Part shown: piece after piece, positions 44,279-54,408 of the stretch
Layout: each line of letters opens with the position of its first letter
Position numbering within the stretch: position 1 is the stretch's first letter
Source: Triplophysa rosa
Lineage: Eukaryota > Chordata > Actinopteri > Cypriniformes > Nemacheilidae
Assembly (NCBI RefSeq): GCF_024868665.1
Contig: NW_026634162.1
Location: 1 to 64,000, forward strand
Direction of reading: 5' to 3'
Length of the DNA stretch: 64,000 bases
Translations under genes and position numbers: made by a program
Notes under the pieces: model-generated
Database searches by the model: none
Told to the model about the DNA's origin: nothing
Seen by the model: the letters and a program-made list of their open reading frames with translations, nothing else

Positions 44279-44780
44279 TCTAGAATTCGGGCCCGGTAGT
44301 TCTCACGTTATCCTGAGACCCCGGCCCAGTTACATGCCCAAGATTCCCACCACTCCCTTCCGGGACCAGGTGGTGAACCTGCAGGCGCTCCCCCCTGGGG
44401 AGGAAGACCGAACCTCCAACGTGTTGTGTCCAGTACGCGCATTGCATCTCTACTTGGACCGCACGCAGAGCTTTAGAAGCTCTGAGCAGCTCTTTGTCTG
44501 TTATGGGGGACAGCACCAGGGGAGGGCTGTCTCCAAACAGAGATTGGCGCACTGGATTGTGGATGCCATTACGTTGGCATACCGGTCCCAAGATAGGCCG
44601 TGCCCGCTTGCAGTGAGAGCCCACTCCACTCGGAGTATGGCCTCCTCGTGGGCACTGGCTCAGGGCGCCTCACTGGCAGACATATATAGTGATTGGGCTA
44701 CGCCCAGTACCTTCACGGGGTTTTACAACCTCCGCGTGGAACCAGTGTCAGCCCATGTCTTACACCCTGCCGGCGTATAA
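44279..44780 (+). pseudogene. DIRS tyrosine recombinase, C-terminal part
   Basis: Open frame to the stop at 44780. It contains LCPVRALHLYLDRTQSFRSS, SKQRLAHWIVDAITLAY, VRAHSTRSMASSWALAQG with the HxxR of tyrosine recombinases, and FTGFYNLRVEP, where Tyr is the expected nucleophile. The N-terminal part with the first catalytic Arg is missing. DIRS elements insert with this enzyme instead of a DDE integrase. Confidence 0.8.
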
Positions 44781-45835
44781 GGCTGGCAACTGGTTTGGGC
44801 GTACGCCTGCGAAAGCACCTTCTCCCCTCTCCAGGCGAGTCTAGTGCGCTATCTTAGCCTCCCTACTTCCCCCCTTAGGGCGAAGTATAGGCATTCCATT
44901 CATCACTAAGCATTGGCATTATGGTAACAGACCGGGCGGAGCGGTCTGTTAGAACCAAGCCCAGTACTGGTAGAGTCGCCCCTGCTCAGGTGGACCCCTA
45001 TACTAGGACTGTTGCCCCATACATAGTGACTCCCCTGCAGGGTCGTCCCGTATGTTGAATTCCTCACTCTTGGTTCCCCTGTCGGGGAACCTGTGACTTC
45101 CCCTCCAGTGGATTACACCACCTGGGTTCTGTCCCCCATTCGGGCTGACACAATTTCTCACATGTTGTTCTCCCCACTGGTGAGACCATGTTGGTGTCTC
45201 CACATGTAACCTCCCCTTGTGGTAGGATGTGGCCTCCGTAACACACGCTTCAGCGAGGAGAGCAGTGTTTCCCCAGTGTTCTTACGGCACCAGACGACGT
45301 CTCGTTAATAGAGACGAACGCCACCACCCATGATGGCCGCCGGTACAAGCCTCTCAGTATGCTACTAGTACTGATCCCACTGGAAAATTACGTCTCGCAG
45401 TAGCTCTCACTTGTGACTCGCTAGTCCAGTCGGTGTCGCTCCGCTGGAGGTCACGCGCAAATGGCGTGTAAAGATAGGTCCCAAGTATGTCTCTCAACAC
45501 AACGTCGAGATACCGACTGAAGGGGAAAGTCTCGGTTACGACTGTAACCTCTGTTCCCTAATGGAGGGAACAAGACGTTGTGTCTTCATGCCACAATGCT
45601 TCACGGATCCGCTGCAGCGACCGGGAGATGTCTCTCAGGTTCCTCAGCCCAAAGGGTGAGTGAATGGCCGTTGCCACCTCCCTTTTATACCCGTATGCAC
45701 GGGGCGGGGACTGGCGTGCGTGTTCGCCACAGCCCATTGGCGTTTTAAACTCCTCTCGGCGATAGAAGGCAAGGCTCGGACTGTGATAAAATTTTGCCCA
45801 TTTCGCGAAAATTAAAGAAAATTCCACTCAGGTAT
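44279..45835 (+). mobile_element. DIRS-type retroelement, 3' part
   Basis: Starts inside the tyrosine recombinase and runs through GC-rich DNA to about 45835. The downstream part has split and inverted sequence (ACACAACGTCGAGA near 45502 against AGGGAACAAGACGTTGTGT near 45565), as expected at the 3' end of DIRS elements. The reverse transcriptase half is missing. It sits between BEL/Pao and Gypsy remnants. Confidence 0.7.
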
Positions 45836-45874
45836 TTGCAGTATTGCGTGAAGTGAATTCTTGTTCCTCTTCTT

Positions 45875-46258
45875 ATGTAATCTTATAGCAACAGACAGGA
45901 AACAGAAAGAGGGGGAATCTCTACAGGAATTTTCTCATGCATTGATGGCTCTTATGGATAGTGTATGAAAAGCTAACCCTAATGTTGTGTCTGATTATCA
46001 GGTGATTCTGCGAGATCAGTTTTGCGAAAATGTTCAGGACCATGCACTTTGTAGGGAACTAAAGAAGTTGGTGAGGCAGGAGTCGTCTTTGACTCTCCTT
46101 GAATTACGTAAAGAGGCAATGCGTTGGGTGGAGGAAGGACAGCCCCAAAGAATTAGACCGGGAAGGGTAGTTCCGCACTTTGAAACGCAAGCTGTTGCTA
46201 TGTGTGAAGAGAACCGTCTTGTAAGTTCCGAAGTTATGGAATTGAAAGACATGGTCTT
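45875..46258 (+). pseudogene. Gypsy gag C-terminal part
   Basis: Encodes QETEREGESLQEFSHALMAL, a stop, then VILRDQFCENVQDHALCREL and TLLELRKEAMRWVEEGQ, a gag capsid-type segment of the PNMA-like Gypsy kind. No CCHC zinc knuckle follows; the frame goes straight to protease-like sequence, so an internal deletion is likely. Confidence 0.65.
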
Positions 46259-46273
46259 CATGACTGCGCATGG

Positions 46274-47007
46274 TTGGTATTAAAAGCTGCTAATGGCATG
46301 GATATTCCTTGCGTGGGTTATGTAGAACTCGATGTTACTTTATTTGGGGTTACATTACCCAGAAAAGGGATTTTGATTGTTAAAGATACCTGTTCTCCTA
46401 GTATGTATGCTCAGAAGGAGAAAATTCCTGCTGTGTTGGGTATGAATATTATCCGAGAATGTTACGCTAACCTGTTTAACGAACAAGGTGCTGAGCTTTT
46501 TAAGATCCCCAAATACAATCAGCTACTTTAGTGTGGAAACAGGCACTTCGCTGCTGTCAGAAAATTGAAGCTACAGTATGTCAAATTCTTCCTCTTCTTT
46601 TAAGGTGAGAGTGCAGGGTAAAACCCCAGTTCGTGTGGCGCGAGCACACTGACCATGGTTCCCGTTACCTGCCCCCAAGTTTCAGGTGCAATGGCCGAGT
46701 TTCTCCTGGATCTGTTGGGGCCAGAAGAATGTGCCCTTCCTGAAGGTTTGCTAATGTCCCCCTCCCTGGTATATGCAGAGAGAGGGTTACAATATGCACC
46801 CATTGTTAATGTAGGTAGTATGGAGGTATGGGTAGAACCACGTCAGATTATAGGCACTGTTCAGGTAGTGAAAGTGATAAGTGCCCCAGAGCCTAGGTTC
46901 GAATTATGCCTGGAAGATTTTATTGTGCCCAAGTGTCTGTTCAGGTGGGGGAGCAGTTGCCAAGCTGCCACATTGACCTGCCCTTATTTGAAGGGCTGAC
47001 TGAGCAC
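46274..47007 (+). pseudogene. Gypsy protease-like and linker region
   Basis: VLKAANGMDIPCVGYVELDV and KIPAVLGMNIIRECY (46274-46531) look like the C-terminal half of a retropepsin; the D-[ST]-G active site is not present upstream. Then 46655-46999 encodes a pre-RT segment (VNVGSMEVWVEPRQIIGTVQ). The reading is cut by the solo LTR at 47013. Confidence 0.6.
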
Positions 47008-47012
47008 GAAGC

Positions 47013-47617
47013 TGTAACGGTTTCAGCACCACCGGCCACGCCCCCCATGTCGTCACCACCAGCTCGCTTTACCCGTTCCCTCTCCCCGGAGTTCTGAACT
47101 CAGTTCCCCAGCATGCACCGCACATCCACCATTTTTGATTAGTCCACACCTGCATCACATCATCAGGATTCTATTTAAGTTTGCACCTTTTTGTTCTTCC
47201 CTGTTCAGTCTTGTTGTCTTCACTGCAATTCTATACCCCGATAAGTATACTTACCTGTTTTTTTGGATATTCCTGTTTTTGAATACTTACCTGTTTTTGG
47301 ATATTCCTGTTTTTGAATACTTACCTGTTTTTGGATATTCCTGTTTTTGAATACTTACCTGTTTTTGGATATACCTGTTTTTGAATACTTACCTGTTTTT
47401 GGATATTCCTGTTTTTTGAATACTTACCTGTTTTTGGATATTCCTGTTTTTGAATACTTACCTGTTTTTGGATATACCTGTTTTTGAATATTTACCTGTT
47501 TTTGGATATTCCTGTTTTTTGAATACTTACCTGTTTTTGGATATTCCTGTTTTTGAAATAAACTCCTTTTTCTTATCTACCTCTGTGGTGTGCTCTCCGT
47601 CTACCAGAACCCTGACA
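47013..47617 (+). repeat. Solo LTR with minisatellite, inside Gypsy
   Basis: 605 bp, starts TGTAACGGTTTCAGC and ends CCAGAACCCTGACA, flanked by identical GAAGC (47008-47012 and 47618-47622). An AATAAAC near the right end may be its poly(A) signal. No interior remains, so it is the product of LTR-LTR recombination. Its target is the Gypsy pre-RT coding region. Confidence 0.9.
47247..47568. repeat. 34-bp minisatellite in solo LTR
   Basis: About nine tandem units of TACTTACCTGTTTTTGGATA plus TTCCTGTTTTTGAA, 34 to 36 bp each, with small changes (TATACC for TATTCC, extra T). No unique spacers separate the units, so it is not a CRISPR-type array. Confidence 0.92.
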
Positions 47618-47629
47618 GAAGCAGAGCAG

Positions 47630-48520
47630 GCAAGGGGGCTTTTGAATAAATATCAGGTAGTTTTTTCTACTACCGAGGGGGATATAGGCTGTACTGCCTT
47701 GATTAGACATGAGATTCCATTAATGGATGATAAACCAGTCCAACAACCATGTAGACGAATTCCCCCTGCCCAGTATGAGTGTGTACGCTCTCATATCCAA
47801 CAGCTTTTGGACAGTAAGGTAATAAGGGAAAGTAGTAGTCCTTACTCGTCTCCGATTGTCCTACTACAGAAGAAGGATGGAACGGTTAAGATGTGTGTCG
47901 ATTATCGTCAATTGAATGCAAAGACTCGCAAGGACGCTTATCCACTGCCAAGAATAGAGGAGTCTCTGGATGCACTTACGGGGGCAAGATGGTTTTCTAC
48001 CCTAGATTAAACTAGTGGCTACAACCAGGTTGAGGTAGCTGAGGTAGATAAAGCAAAGTCTGCTTTTTCTACCCTGTTTGGGTTGTTTGAGTTTAACCGT
48101 ATGCCCTTTGGGCTGTGTAATGCACCAGGTACATTCCAGAGACTCATGGAATGGCTGTTTGGGGATAAGCGGTTCTCCTCGTTGGTGTTGTATTTAGATG
48201 ATATATAATTGTGTTCTCCTCTTCTGTACAGGAACATTTGTTGCGGTTGGGAGATGTTTTTAAGCGGCTACAGCAGGAGGGTCTGAAGATTAAGCCGAGT
48301 AAATGCAATTTCTTTCTTTCAGAAGCAAGTGAAGTATTTGGGACACCTAGTGTCTGAGCAGGGAGTTTCAGCTGACCCTGATAAAGTGGCGGTAGTAAAA
48401 GACTGGAATCGTCCTGTACACCTGGCAGAACTTTGTTCATTTTTAGGTTTTTCCAGCTATTATCGTCGGTTTATCGATGGATTTGCAAAGCTGGCTAAAC
48501 CTCTTCATGAATTGGTAACT
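47630..48520 (+). pseudogene. Gypsy reverse transcriptase
   Basis: HEIPLMDDKPVQQPCRRIPP, then VIRESSSPYSSPIVLLQKKD, CVDYRQLNAKT and PLPRIEESLDALTGARWFST, all classic Gypsy RT blocks. A stop at 48008 follows LD. MPFGLCNAPGTFQRLM (48100-48150) and the YLDDI box (48191-48205) follow, with a stop directly after. Then KYLGHLVSEQGVSADPDKV and LGFSSYYRRFIDGFAKLAKP (to about 48500). All main RT boxes survive but in interrupted frames. Confidence 0.85.
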
Positions 48521-48748
48521 AGATTGAGTGGCGCCGTAAAGAAGGGCAAGACTCCACGGTTACCCTTAGTTTCGGTATGGGACGAAGAGTGTGAGAACAG
48601 CTTCCAAACCCTGAAGACAAAGTTGGTGACAGCGCCTGTACGCAGATTTCCAGAAGCCTTTTGTTCTGGAAATAGATGCAAGTCATCAGGGTTTGGGGGC
48701 AGTTTTGTCCCAAGAGCAGGATGTTAGGCGTCGTCCCATTGCTTATGC
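48521..48748 (+). pseudogene. Gypsy RNase H, first part
   Basis: DEECENSFQTLKTKLVTAPV, then a frameshifted LEIDASHQGLGAVLSQEQ-like stretch and RRPIAYA. LINE copy C cuts it at 48748; it resumes at 53166. Confidence 0.75.
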
Positions 48749-48757
48749 TGGCTAAAT

Positions 48758-49138
48758 GTGCTGGCTAAGGCTAATCGTAAATTCAGTAAGATTGTCATTC
48801 ACGTCGGCACAAATGATGTTCGACTCCGTCAATCGGAGATCACAAAAGATAACATTAAAGAGGTGTGTGAGCTCGCAAGTACGATGTCAGACACTGTAAT
48901 ATTCTCTGGCCCCCTCACTGCTTATCGTGGTGATGAGATTCATAGCAGATTATCATCACTAAATGGCTGGTTGTCTGAGTGGTGCCTGCAGAATGATATA
49001 GTTTTTATAAATAACTGGAAGAGTTTTGAGGGCAGACCTGACCTGTTGAAACGAGATGGTCTCCATCCCTCCTGGGCTGGGACTTCCATCCTGTCTAGAA
49101 ATATGGCAAAAAGTCTTAATGCTAATGCTAAAACTTGA
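48758..49138 (+). pseudogene. LINE ORF1, SGNH/esterase-like, 5'-truncated
   Basis: 126 codons in frame to the stop at 49138. KIVIHVGTNDVRLRQSEIT holds the G-x-N-D block III and LLKRDGLHPSWAGTSILS the D-x-x-H block V of SGNH hydrolases; the GDS block I (serine nucleophile) should lie upstream and is lost. CR1/L2-group LINEs are known to carry an esterase-type ORF1, which acts as an RNA/lipid-associated ORF1 protein rather than an L1-type one. The first codon given is simply the start of the open stretch, not a real start. Confidence 0.75.
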
Positions 49139-49303
49139 CTCGCTGGGGCCCAGGTCAGGGAGCAGACAGTATGGCTTAACCAACTGTCTGCTTGCCGTCT
49201 CACGTCGCAGAATACACAAAATGTACAACATGTAGTAATCCGTTCTCCCAAACATCACAAAATAGAGACTGTGTCTGTCCCCCGGATTAGCAAACATAAA
49301 ATA

Positions 49304-52234
49304 ATGCGTAAACCTCTTGAAAGTAATTTAATAAACGTTAAACAAACTAAACATGAACAAAATACAGATAATCAACTGTTACGACTCGGATTGCTAAATA
49401 TTAGATCTCTCTCTAATAAAGCACTTTTTGTTAACGATATGATAACAGATCATAAAATAGACATGCTCTGTTTGACAGAAACATGGCTAAAACCAGATGA
49501 TTATATTGCTTTAAATGAATCTGTCCCCCAAGATTATTATTATAAACACGAGCCTCGTCTAAAAGGCAGAGGGGGAGGTGTCGCAGCACTTTACAATAAC
49601 TCTCTTAGCATTTCCCAGAAGTCGAACTCTAAATATAATTCTTTTGAAGTCATGGTTCTTCATGTTTCAACACCTAATACTAAAGATAAAACACTTTTTA
49701 AATTGATTCTAGCTATTGTATATAGGCCTCCAGGGCACCACACAGATTTTATTAAAGAATTTGGTGGGTTCTTATCAGAACTAGTACTGGCCGCAGATAG
49801 ACTCCTTGTCGTTGGTGACTTTAACATCCACGTAGATAATGTTACAGATGCCTTAGGAATGGCTTTCAAAGACACTCTTAACTCCATGGGCATTAGTCAA
49901 CATGTGTCAGGACCCACTCACCTTCGTAATCATACTTTAGATTTAATACTGTCTTACGGTATAAATGTGGACGACGTTAAAATCCTTCAGCAGAGTGAAG
50001 ACATTTCGGATCATTATCTGGTATTATGTTTGCTTCACTGGCCTACGGCTGCAAATAAAACTCATTGTTACAAATATGGTAGAACAATAACTTCAACTAC
50101 CAAAGATGCGTTTCTCGATAATCTGCCCGAATTGTCTCAAATCATGAGAAATAACGTTGAAGATCTTGACATTACCACTGAAAATTTTAATTCCACCTTC
50201 TCGGTAACGCTAGACAAAGTTGCTCCACTACGTTTAAAGAAGATTAAAAATGGCAGCCCCACACCGTGGTATAATGAACACACTCAGGCTCTAAAGAAAG
50301 CGGCCCGAAAAATGGAGCGCAACTTTAAGAAAACTAAATTAGAGGTATTTCGTACAGCATGGAAGGATAGTATTCGAAAATACAGGAAAGCCCTAATAAC
50401 TTCTAGATCCGCCTACTTTTCATCACTAATAGAAGAAAACCAGCACAACCCTAGGTTTTTATTTAACACGGTGGCTAAATTAACAAAAAATAAATCGTCA
50501 GTGACTTCTGATCCTGTATATCAGCATAGCAGTGATGAATTTATGAACTACTTCACATATAAAATCCAAGATATTAGAGAAAAAATTATAACAATGCAAT
50601 CAGAAGTGAAACCCGCTGAACAAACTAACTACAGCGCCCTTAAGGAGAAAATGCAATTATTTTATACCGTAGATCAAGATGAGCTGTCTAAAATTATTAG
50701 ATCATCTAAATCAACAACATGCATACTAGACCCTATACCTACAAATCTACTGAAAGAGATGCTCCCAGAAATTATAGATCCTCTTCTTGGTATTATTAAC
50801 TCATCTCTGACATTAGGACATGTGCCTAAAGCATATAAGGTGGCTGTTATAAGGCCCCTTGTCAAAAAACCCCAACTCGACCCTAGAGAACTAAGGAACT
50901 ACAGGCCTATATCGAATCTACCTTTCATATCTAAAGTTCTGGAAAAAGTAGTTTCAACTCAATTATGCTCCTTCCTCCAAAGGAATGACATCAATGAAGA
51001 ATTCCAGTCTGGATTTAGAGCATGTCACAGTACAGAGACTGCTTTGATCAGAGTTACAAATGATCTGCTATTGGCGTCTGACCGAGGTTGTATCTCGTTA
51101 TTGGTGCTGCTAGACCTTAGTGCTGCATTCGATACCATTGACCACAGCACACTCCTACATAGACTCGAAAATTATGTCGGCATTAAGGGAATAGCTTTGA
51201 AATGGTTTAAATCTTATTTATCCGACCGTTTTCAATTTGTAGCAATAAACAATGAGGTGTCACGCAAATCGCAAGTCCAGTACGGTGTACCACAGGGCTC
51301 AGTCTTAGGGCCTCTGCTCTTCGCATTATACATGCTACCTCTAGGAGATATAATAAAGCGACACGGAGTTAGCTTTCACTGTTATGCTGATGATACTCAA
51401 CTTTATATTTCCTCGAAGCCTCATGAAACACAGCAGTTCCATCGAATAATGGAATGCATAGTCGATATAAAAAACTGGATGAGTAACAACTTTTTATTAC
51501 TGAACTCGGACAAAACGGAAGTGTTACTTATTGGACCGAAAACTGCTATAAGTAACAACCAAGAATACTGTTTAACTATTGACGGATGTTCCATAAAACC
51601 CTCGTCGTCAGCAAAGAATCTTGGCGTTCTATTCGATAGTAATCTGTCATTTGAGAGCCACGTCGCCAACACCTGTAAAATTGCGTTTTTCCATCTTAAG
51701 AATATATCTAAACTACGTCATATGCTGTCAATCTCAGATGCAGAGAAGTTAATTCATGCATTCATGACATCAAGACTAGATTACTGTAATGCACTGTTAG
51801 GTGGTTGCCCTGCAGGCTTATTACAAAAACTCCAATTGGTCCAAAACGCGGCAGCTCGAGTTCTTACACGTACAAAAAAGTATGAACATATTAGCCCGGT
51901 TCTGTCAACCTTGCACTGGTTACCTATAAAGCATCGCGTTAACTTTAAAATCTTGCTTATTACCTATAAAGCCTTACATGGTTTAGCTCCTCAGTACTTG
52001 AATGAACTCCTTTTGTATTACAGTCCTTCACGTGCATTACGCTCTCAGGCGTCCTGTCAGTTGGTAATACCTAGAATTTCAAAATCAAGTGCAGGTGGTA
52101 GATCCTTTTCCTATCTAGCGCCTAAACTTTGGAATAGTCTTCCCTGCACTGTCCGGGAGGCAGACACACTCTGTCAGTTTAAATCTAGACTAAAGACGCA
52201 TCTTTTTAATCTTGCATACACTACTCTTCCATAA
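49304..52234 (+). CDS. LINE ORF2: APE endonuclease / reverse transcriptase (copy C)
   Basis: Uninterrupted 976-codon frame from the ATG at 49304, with the same motif order as the other copies ([38 protein letters not shown]). The protein equals copy B by eye, while the DNA differs at a few silent sites (for example GATAATGTTACAG against GATAACGTTACAG). It sits 166 bases downstream of the ORF1 stop. Of the copies here it retains most of the element, but the missing ORF1 start and 5' UTR still make autonomous activity doubtful. Confidence 0.92.
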   Translation: MRKPLESNLINVKQTKHEQNTDNQLLRLGLLNIRSLSNKALFVNDMITDHKIDMLCLTETWLKPDDYIALNESVPQDYYYKHEPRLKGRGGGVAALYNNSLSISQKSNSKYNSFEVMVLHVSTPNTKDKTLFKLILAIVYRPPGHHTDFIKEFGGFLSELVLAADRLLVVGDFNIHVDNVTDALGMAFKDTLNSMGISQHVSGPTHLRNHTLDLILSYGINVDDVKILQQSEDISDHYLVLCLLHWPTAANKTHCYKYGRTITSTTKDAFLDNLPELSQIMRNNVEDLDITTENFNSTFSVTLDKVAPLRLKKIKNGSPTPWYNEHTQALKKAARKMERNFKKTKLEVFRTAWKDSIRKYRKALITSRSAYFSSLIEENQHNPRFLFNTVAKLTKNKSSVTSDPVYQHSSDEFMNYFTYKIQDIREKIITMQSEVKPAEQTNYSALKEKMQLFYTVDQDELSKIIRSSKSTTCILDPIPTNLLKEMLPEIIDPLLGIINSSLTLGHVPKAYKVAVIRPLVKKPQLDPRELRNYRPISNLPFISKVLEKVVSTQLCSFLQRNDINEEFQSGFRACHSTETALIRVTNDLLLASDRGCISLLVLLDLSAAFDTIDHSTLLHRLENYVGIKGIALKWFKSYLSDRFQFVAINNEVSRKSQVQYGVPQGSVLGPLLFALYMLPLGDIIKRHGVSFHCYADDTQLYISSKPHETQQFHRIMECIVDIKNWMSNNFLLLNSDKTEVLLIGPKTAISNNQEYCLTIDGCSIKPSSSAKNLGVLFDSNLSFESHVANTCKIAFFHLKNISKLRHMLSISDAEKLIHAFMTSRLDYCNALLGGCPAGLLQKLQLVQNAAARVLTRTKKYEHISPVLSTLHWLPIKHRVNFKILLITYKALHGLAPQYLNELLLYYSPSRALRSQASCQLVIPRISKSSAGGRSFSYLAPKLWNSLPCTVREADTLCQFKSRLKTHLFNLAYTTLP

Positions 52235-52844
52235 TATAAATCTTCAGAGGGTTTAGGCTGCATTAGTTAGATCAACCGGAACCAAAAACACAACTGATGT
52301 ACTTGTTGCATCAAAGAGTACAGAACAGTACTCTACTCTCAGCCAGTCTTGTCTCATTGTTCCAAGGTTACCACAGCGAGCAGGATGCAGTTCATGGCCT
52401 GACCTGATGGTAGAGCGGAGAATGGGAAGTGGGGACCTGACAAGAGCTGAGATGATAGAGCTGGATAAAGAAGGACGCGGTCTCTTGACATGTCTTCACC
52501 ACAAAATTTCAAATGCTATTAGATTATTAATGATAATCTTAAACTATAATTTATTTTATTTAGCCTTGTTGTGCAAGCTCTCTGGAGCTTGTGCAGAGGC
52601 AGCAGCTTTTGCCAGAGGGGAACTGGAATCCCCTGGTTTGGCCTGGGTTCTCCTGAGGTTTTTTTTCTCGATTAGAGTTTTGGGTTCCTCGCCACCGTTT
52701 GCATACTGTTTTTGCACTATCTGCCTGGCCGGGGGGGCTGCTTTAGAATTTAAAAGTTTTACTTAATTAATATTGCATATAAGAATTTATAGTCTGTTAT
52801 ATTTGACCTGTGCTTCTCTCTCCTTTATCCTAAATGAGTGCTCT

Positions 52845-53010
52845 CACTGAGCGTGTGTGTGTGTGTGCGTACTTGTCTGTGTACGTACGTGTGTGTGTGT
52901 GTGTGTGTGTTGTGTGTGTGTGTGTGTGTGTGCGTGCGCATCCGTGTGTGTGTGTGTGTCTCTATGTCTATGTGTGTTAGTACGTGTGCATATTGTGTGT
53001 GTGGAGTGTT
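52845..53010. repeat. TG microsatellite in LINE 3' UTR (copy C)
   Basis: Imperfect (TG)n tract in copy C. Confidence 0.9.
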
Positions 53011-53165
53011 TTGTATGTGGGTATGTCTGTCTTCTGTGTTTTCAACCTTTTCTTGTTTTTGCAGGTACAACTTTAATTATTTGCTTATAGTCAATATGTC
53101 TCATGTACAGCTGCTTTGTAACAATGAAAATTGTAAAAGCGCTATATAAATAAAGTTGAGTTGAG

Positions 53166-53450
53166 TTATGCCAGTAGGGGTCTGCGGAGGACACACTCTC
53201 TCGACAGGCCATGAATAATGTGTTCCCAGGAACAGATATTCCGCAAGTTTTAGAGCAGCAGTTGAGGGGGGGGATCTCCGGTATGTGTAGTGGTGAGTGC
53301 CAATGAGGTTGCTGCATTGCCTGGATGTTCACAGGTAGATTTAGCTTGTTTGCAGATGGCGGACCCAGTCATTGGTCCTATTATAAATGCCTGGGCCACA
53401 GGTAGTGGTTTACTGTACAGAATTGGTTTGTAGGGATAGAGTGGTGAGAG
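53166..53450 (+). pseudogene. Gypsy RNase H remainder and linker
   Basis: Starts YASRGLRRT-like, continuing the domain interrupted at 48748. The usual ERN-xYS-xxxxEFLA part is missing, so a second deletion or decay is present. The rest encodes a poorly conserved linker. Confidence 0.6.
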
Positions 53451-54408
53451 ATGGCTAGGCAGTGGGACCGTTTGCGTGAGAGAGAGGGATGCCTTTATCG
53501 TTTAGTGTATACTCCGGATGGTCATCAAGAAATTTATCAGTTGTTGTTGCCTCAAAAACTTCACAGGGAGGTATTTAGTCACTTGCATGACAGTCATGGG
53601 CATCAAGGGAGAGATCGAACCGTAGAATTAGTGAAGCGTCGTTGTTATTGGCCAGGAATGGTGAGAGACGTGGAACGTTGGTGTCAGGAATGTCAGCAGT
53701 GCATCCTCGCTAAAGCAGTTCAACCAAAGGTTAGGTAATTTATGGGAACGCTATAGGCATCCCGGCCTCATGAAATCTTGGCCATGGATTTTACGGTGTT
53801 GGAGCCTGTGAGCGATGGTAGGGAGAGTGTCTTGGCACTTACAGATGTTTTTTCCAAGTTTACCCAAGCTATCCCTACTCGGGATCAGCGAGCGAGTACT
53901 GTGGCAGAGGTGTTGGTTTGACATTGTTTTCACCTATTTGGTGTCCCTTGTCGTCTGCATTCAGACCAAGGGAGAAATTTTGAGTTACCTTATTAGCCAG
54001 TTATGTAAAGTATATGGGGTACAGAAGAGTCGCACTACTCCTTACCATCCGCAGGGTAATGGGCAGTACGAACGCTTTAATCGCACTCTCCATGACCTGT
54101 TGCGGACTCTGCCCCCAGAGAGAAAGAGGAGGTGGCCTCAACATCTGCCACAGCTGGTCTATGCTTACAATACCACAGTGCATTATTCCACTGGCATGAG
54201 TCCATATTTCTTAATGTTTGGATGTGAACCTAAGTTACCAGTTGATTTTTTGTTAAATCAGTGGGAAGGAACTGTAGAGACCACAGAACATTGGATTGTG
54301 GAACATCAAGGTAGGCTTCAGGCAGCGTACGGTGAAGTACAGGAAAGATTGAGGGAAAAGGTTGTTTGCCGTAATAGGCGCTATGAGAGTGAACGATCAG
54401 GGTTTTAG
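53451..54408 (+). pseudogene. Gypsy integrase
   Basis: The zinc-binding part has H-x-x-x-x-H and C-x-x-C (HLHDSHGHQGRDRT, CYWPGM, CQECQQC; 53560-53705). The core follows: AMDFTVLEP with the first Asp (about 53783), LHSDQGR with the second Asp (about 53956), and GNGQYERFNRTLHDLLRTLP with the Glu (about 54055). YNTTVHYSTGMSPYFLMFG follows. The three D,D,E residues remain but lie in different frames, with a shift around 53920. Confidence 0.82.

Larger units (their letters stand above)
48749..53165 (+). mobile_element. L2-group LINE, copy C (longest)
   Basis: The longest copy in the window (4417 bp). The 5' end lies within ORF1 and the 3' tail is complete. TTATGC occurs on both sides (48743-48748 and 53166-53171), a likely 6-bp target duplication, and the Gypsy RNase H coding sequence resumes directly after it. 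It carries 126 codons of ORF1 and an intact ORF2. Translation of ORF2 equals that of copy B. Confidence 0.9.

Noticed and set aside
44273..44295. TCTAGAATTCGGGCCCGG looks like a cloning polylinker (XbaI-EcoRI-ApaI sites), suggesting vector contamination.
   Set aside because: It translates as LEFGPG in frame with the DIRS recombinase (continuing SSHVILRPRPSYMPK), so it is natural element sequence at a join.
44279..44780. Phage-type tyrosine integrase, hinting at bacterial DNA.
   Set aside because: The sequence wording is that of fish DIRS retroelements and it lies among other fish retroelements.
47247..47568. Regular direct repeats resembling a CRISPR array.
   Set aside because: Units follow one another with no unique spacers, inside an LTR of a vertebrate genome; it is a minisatellite.
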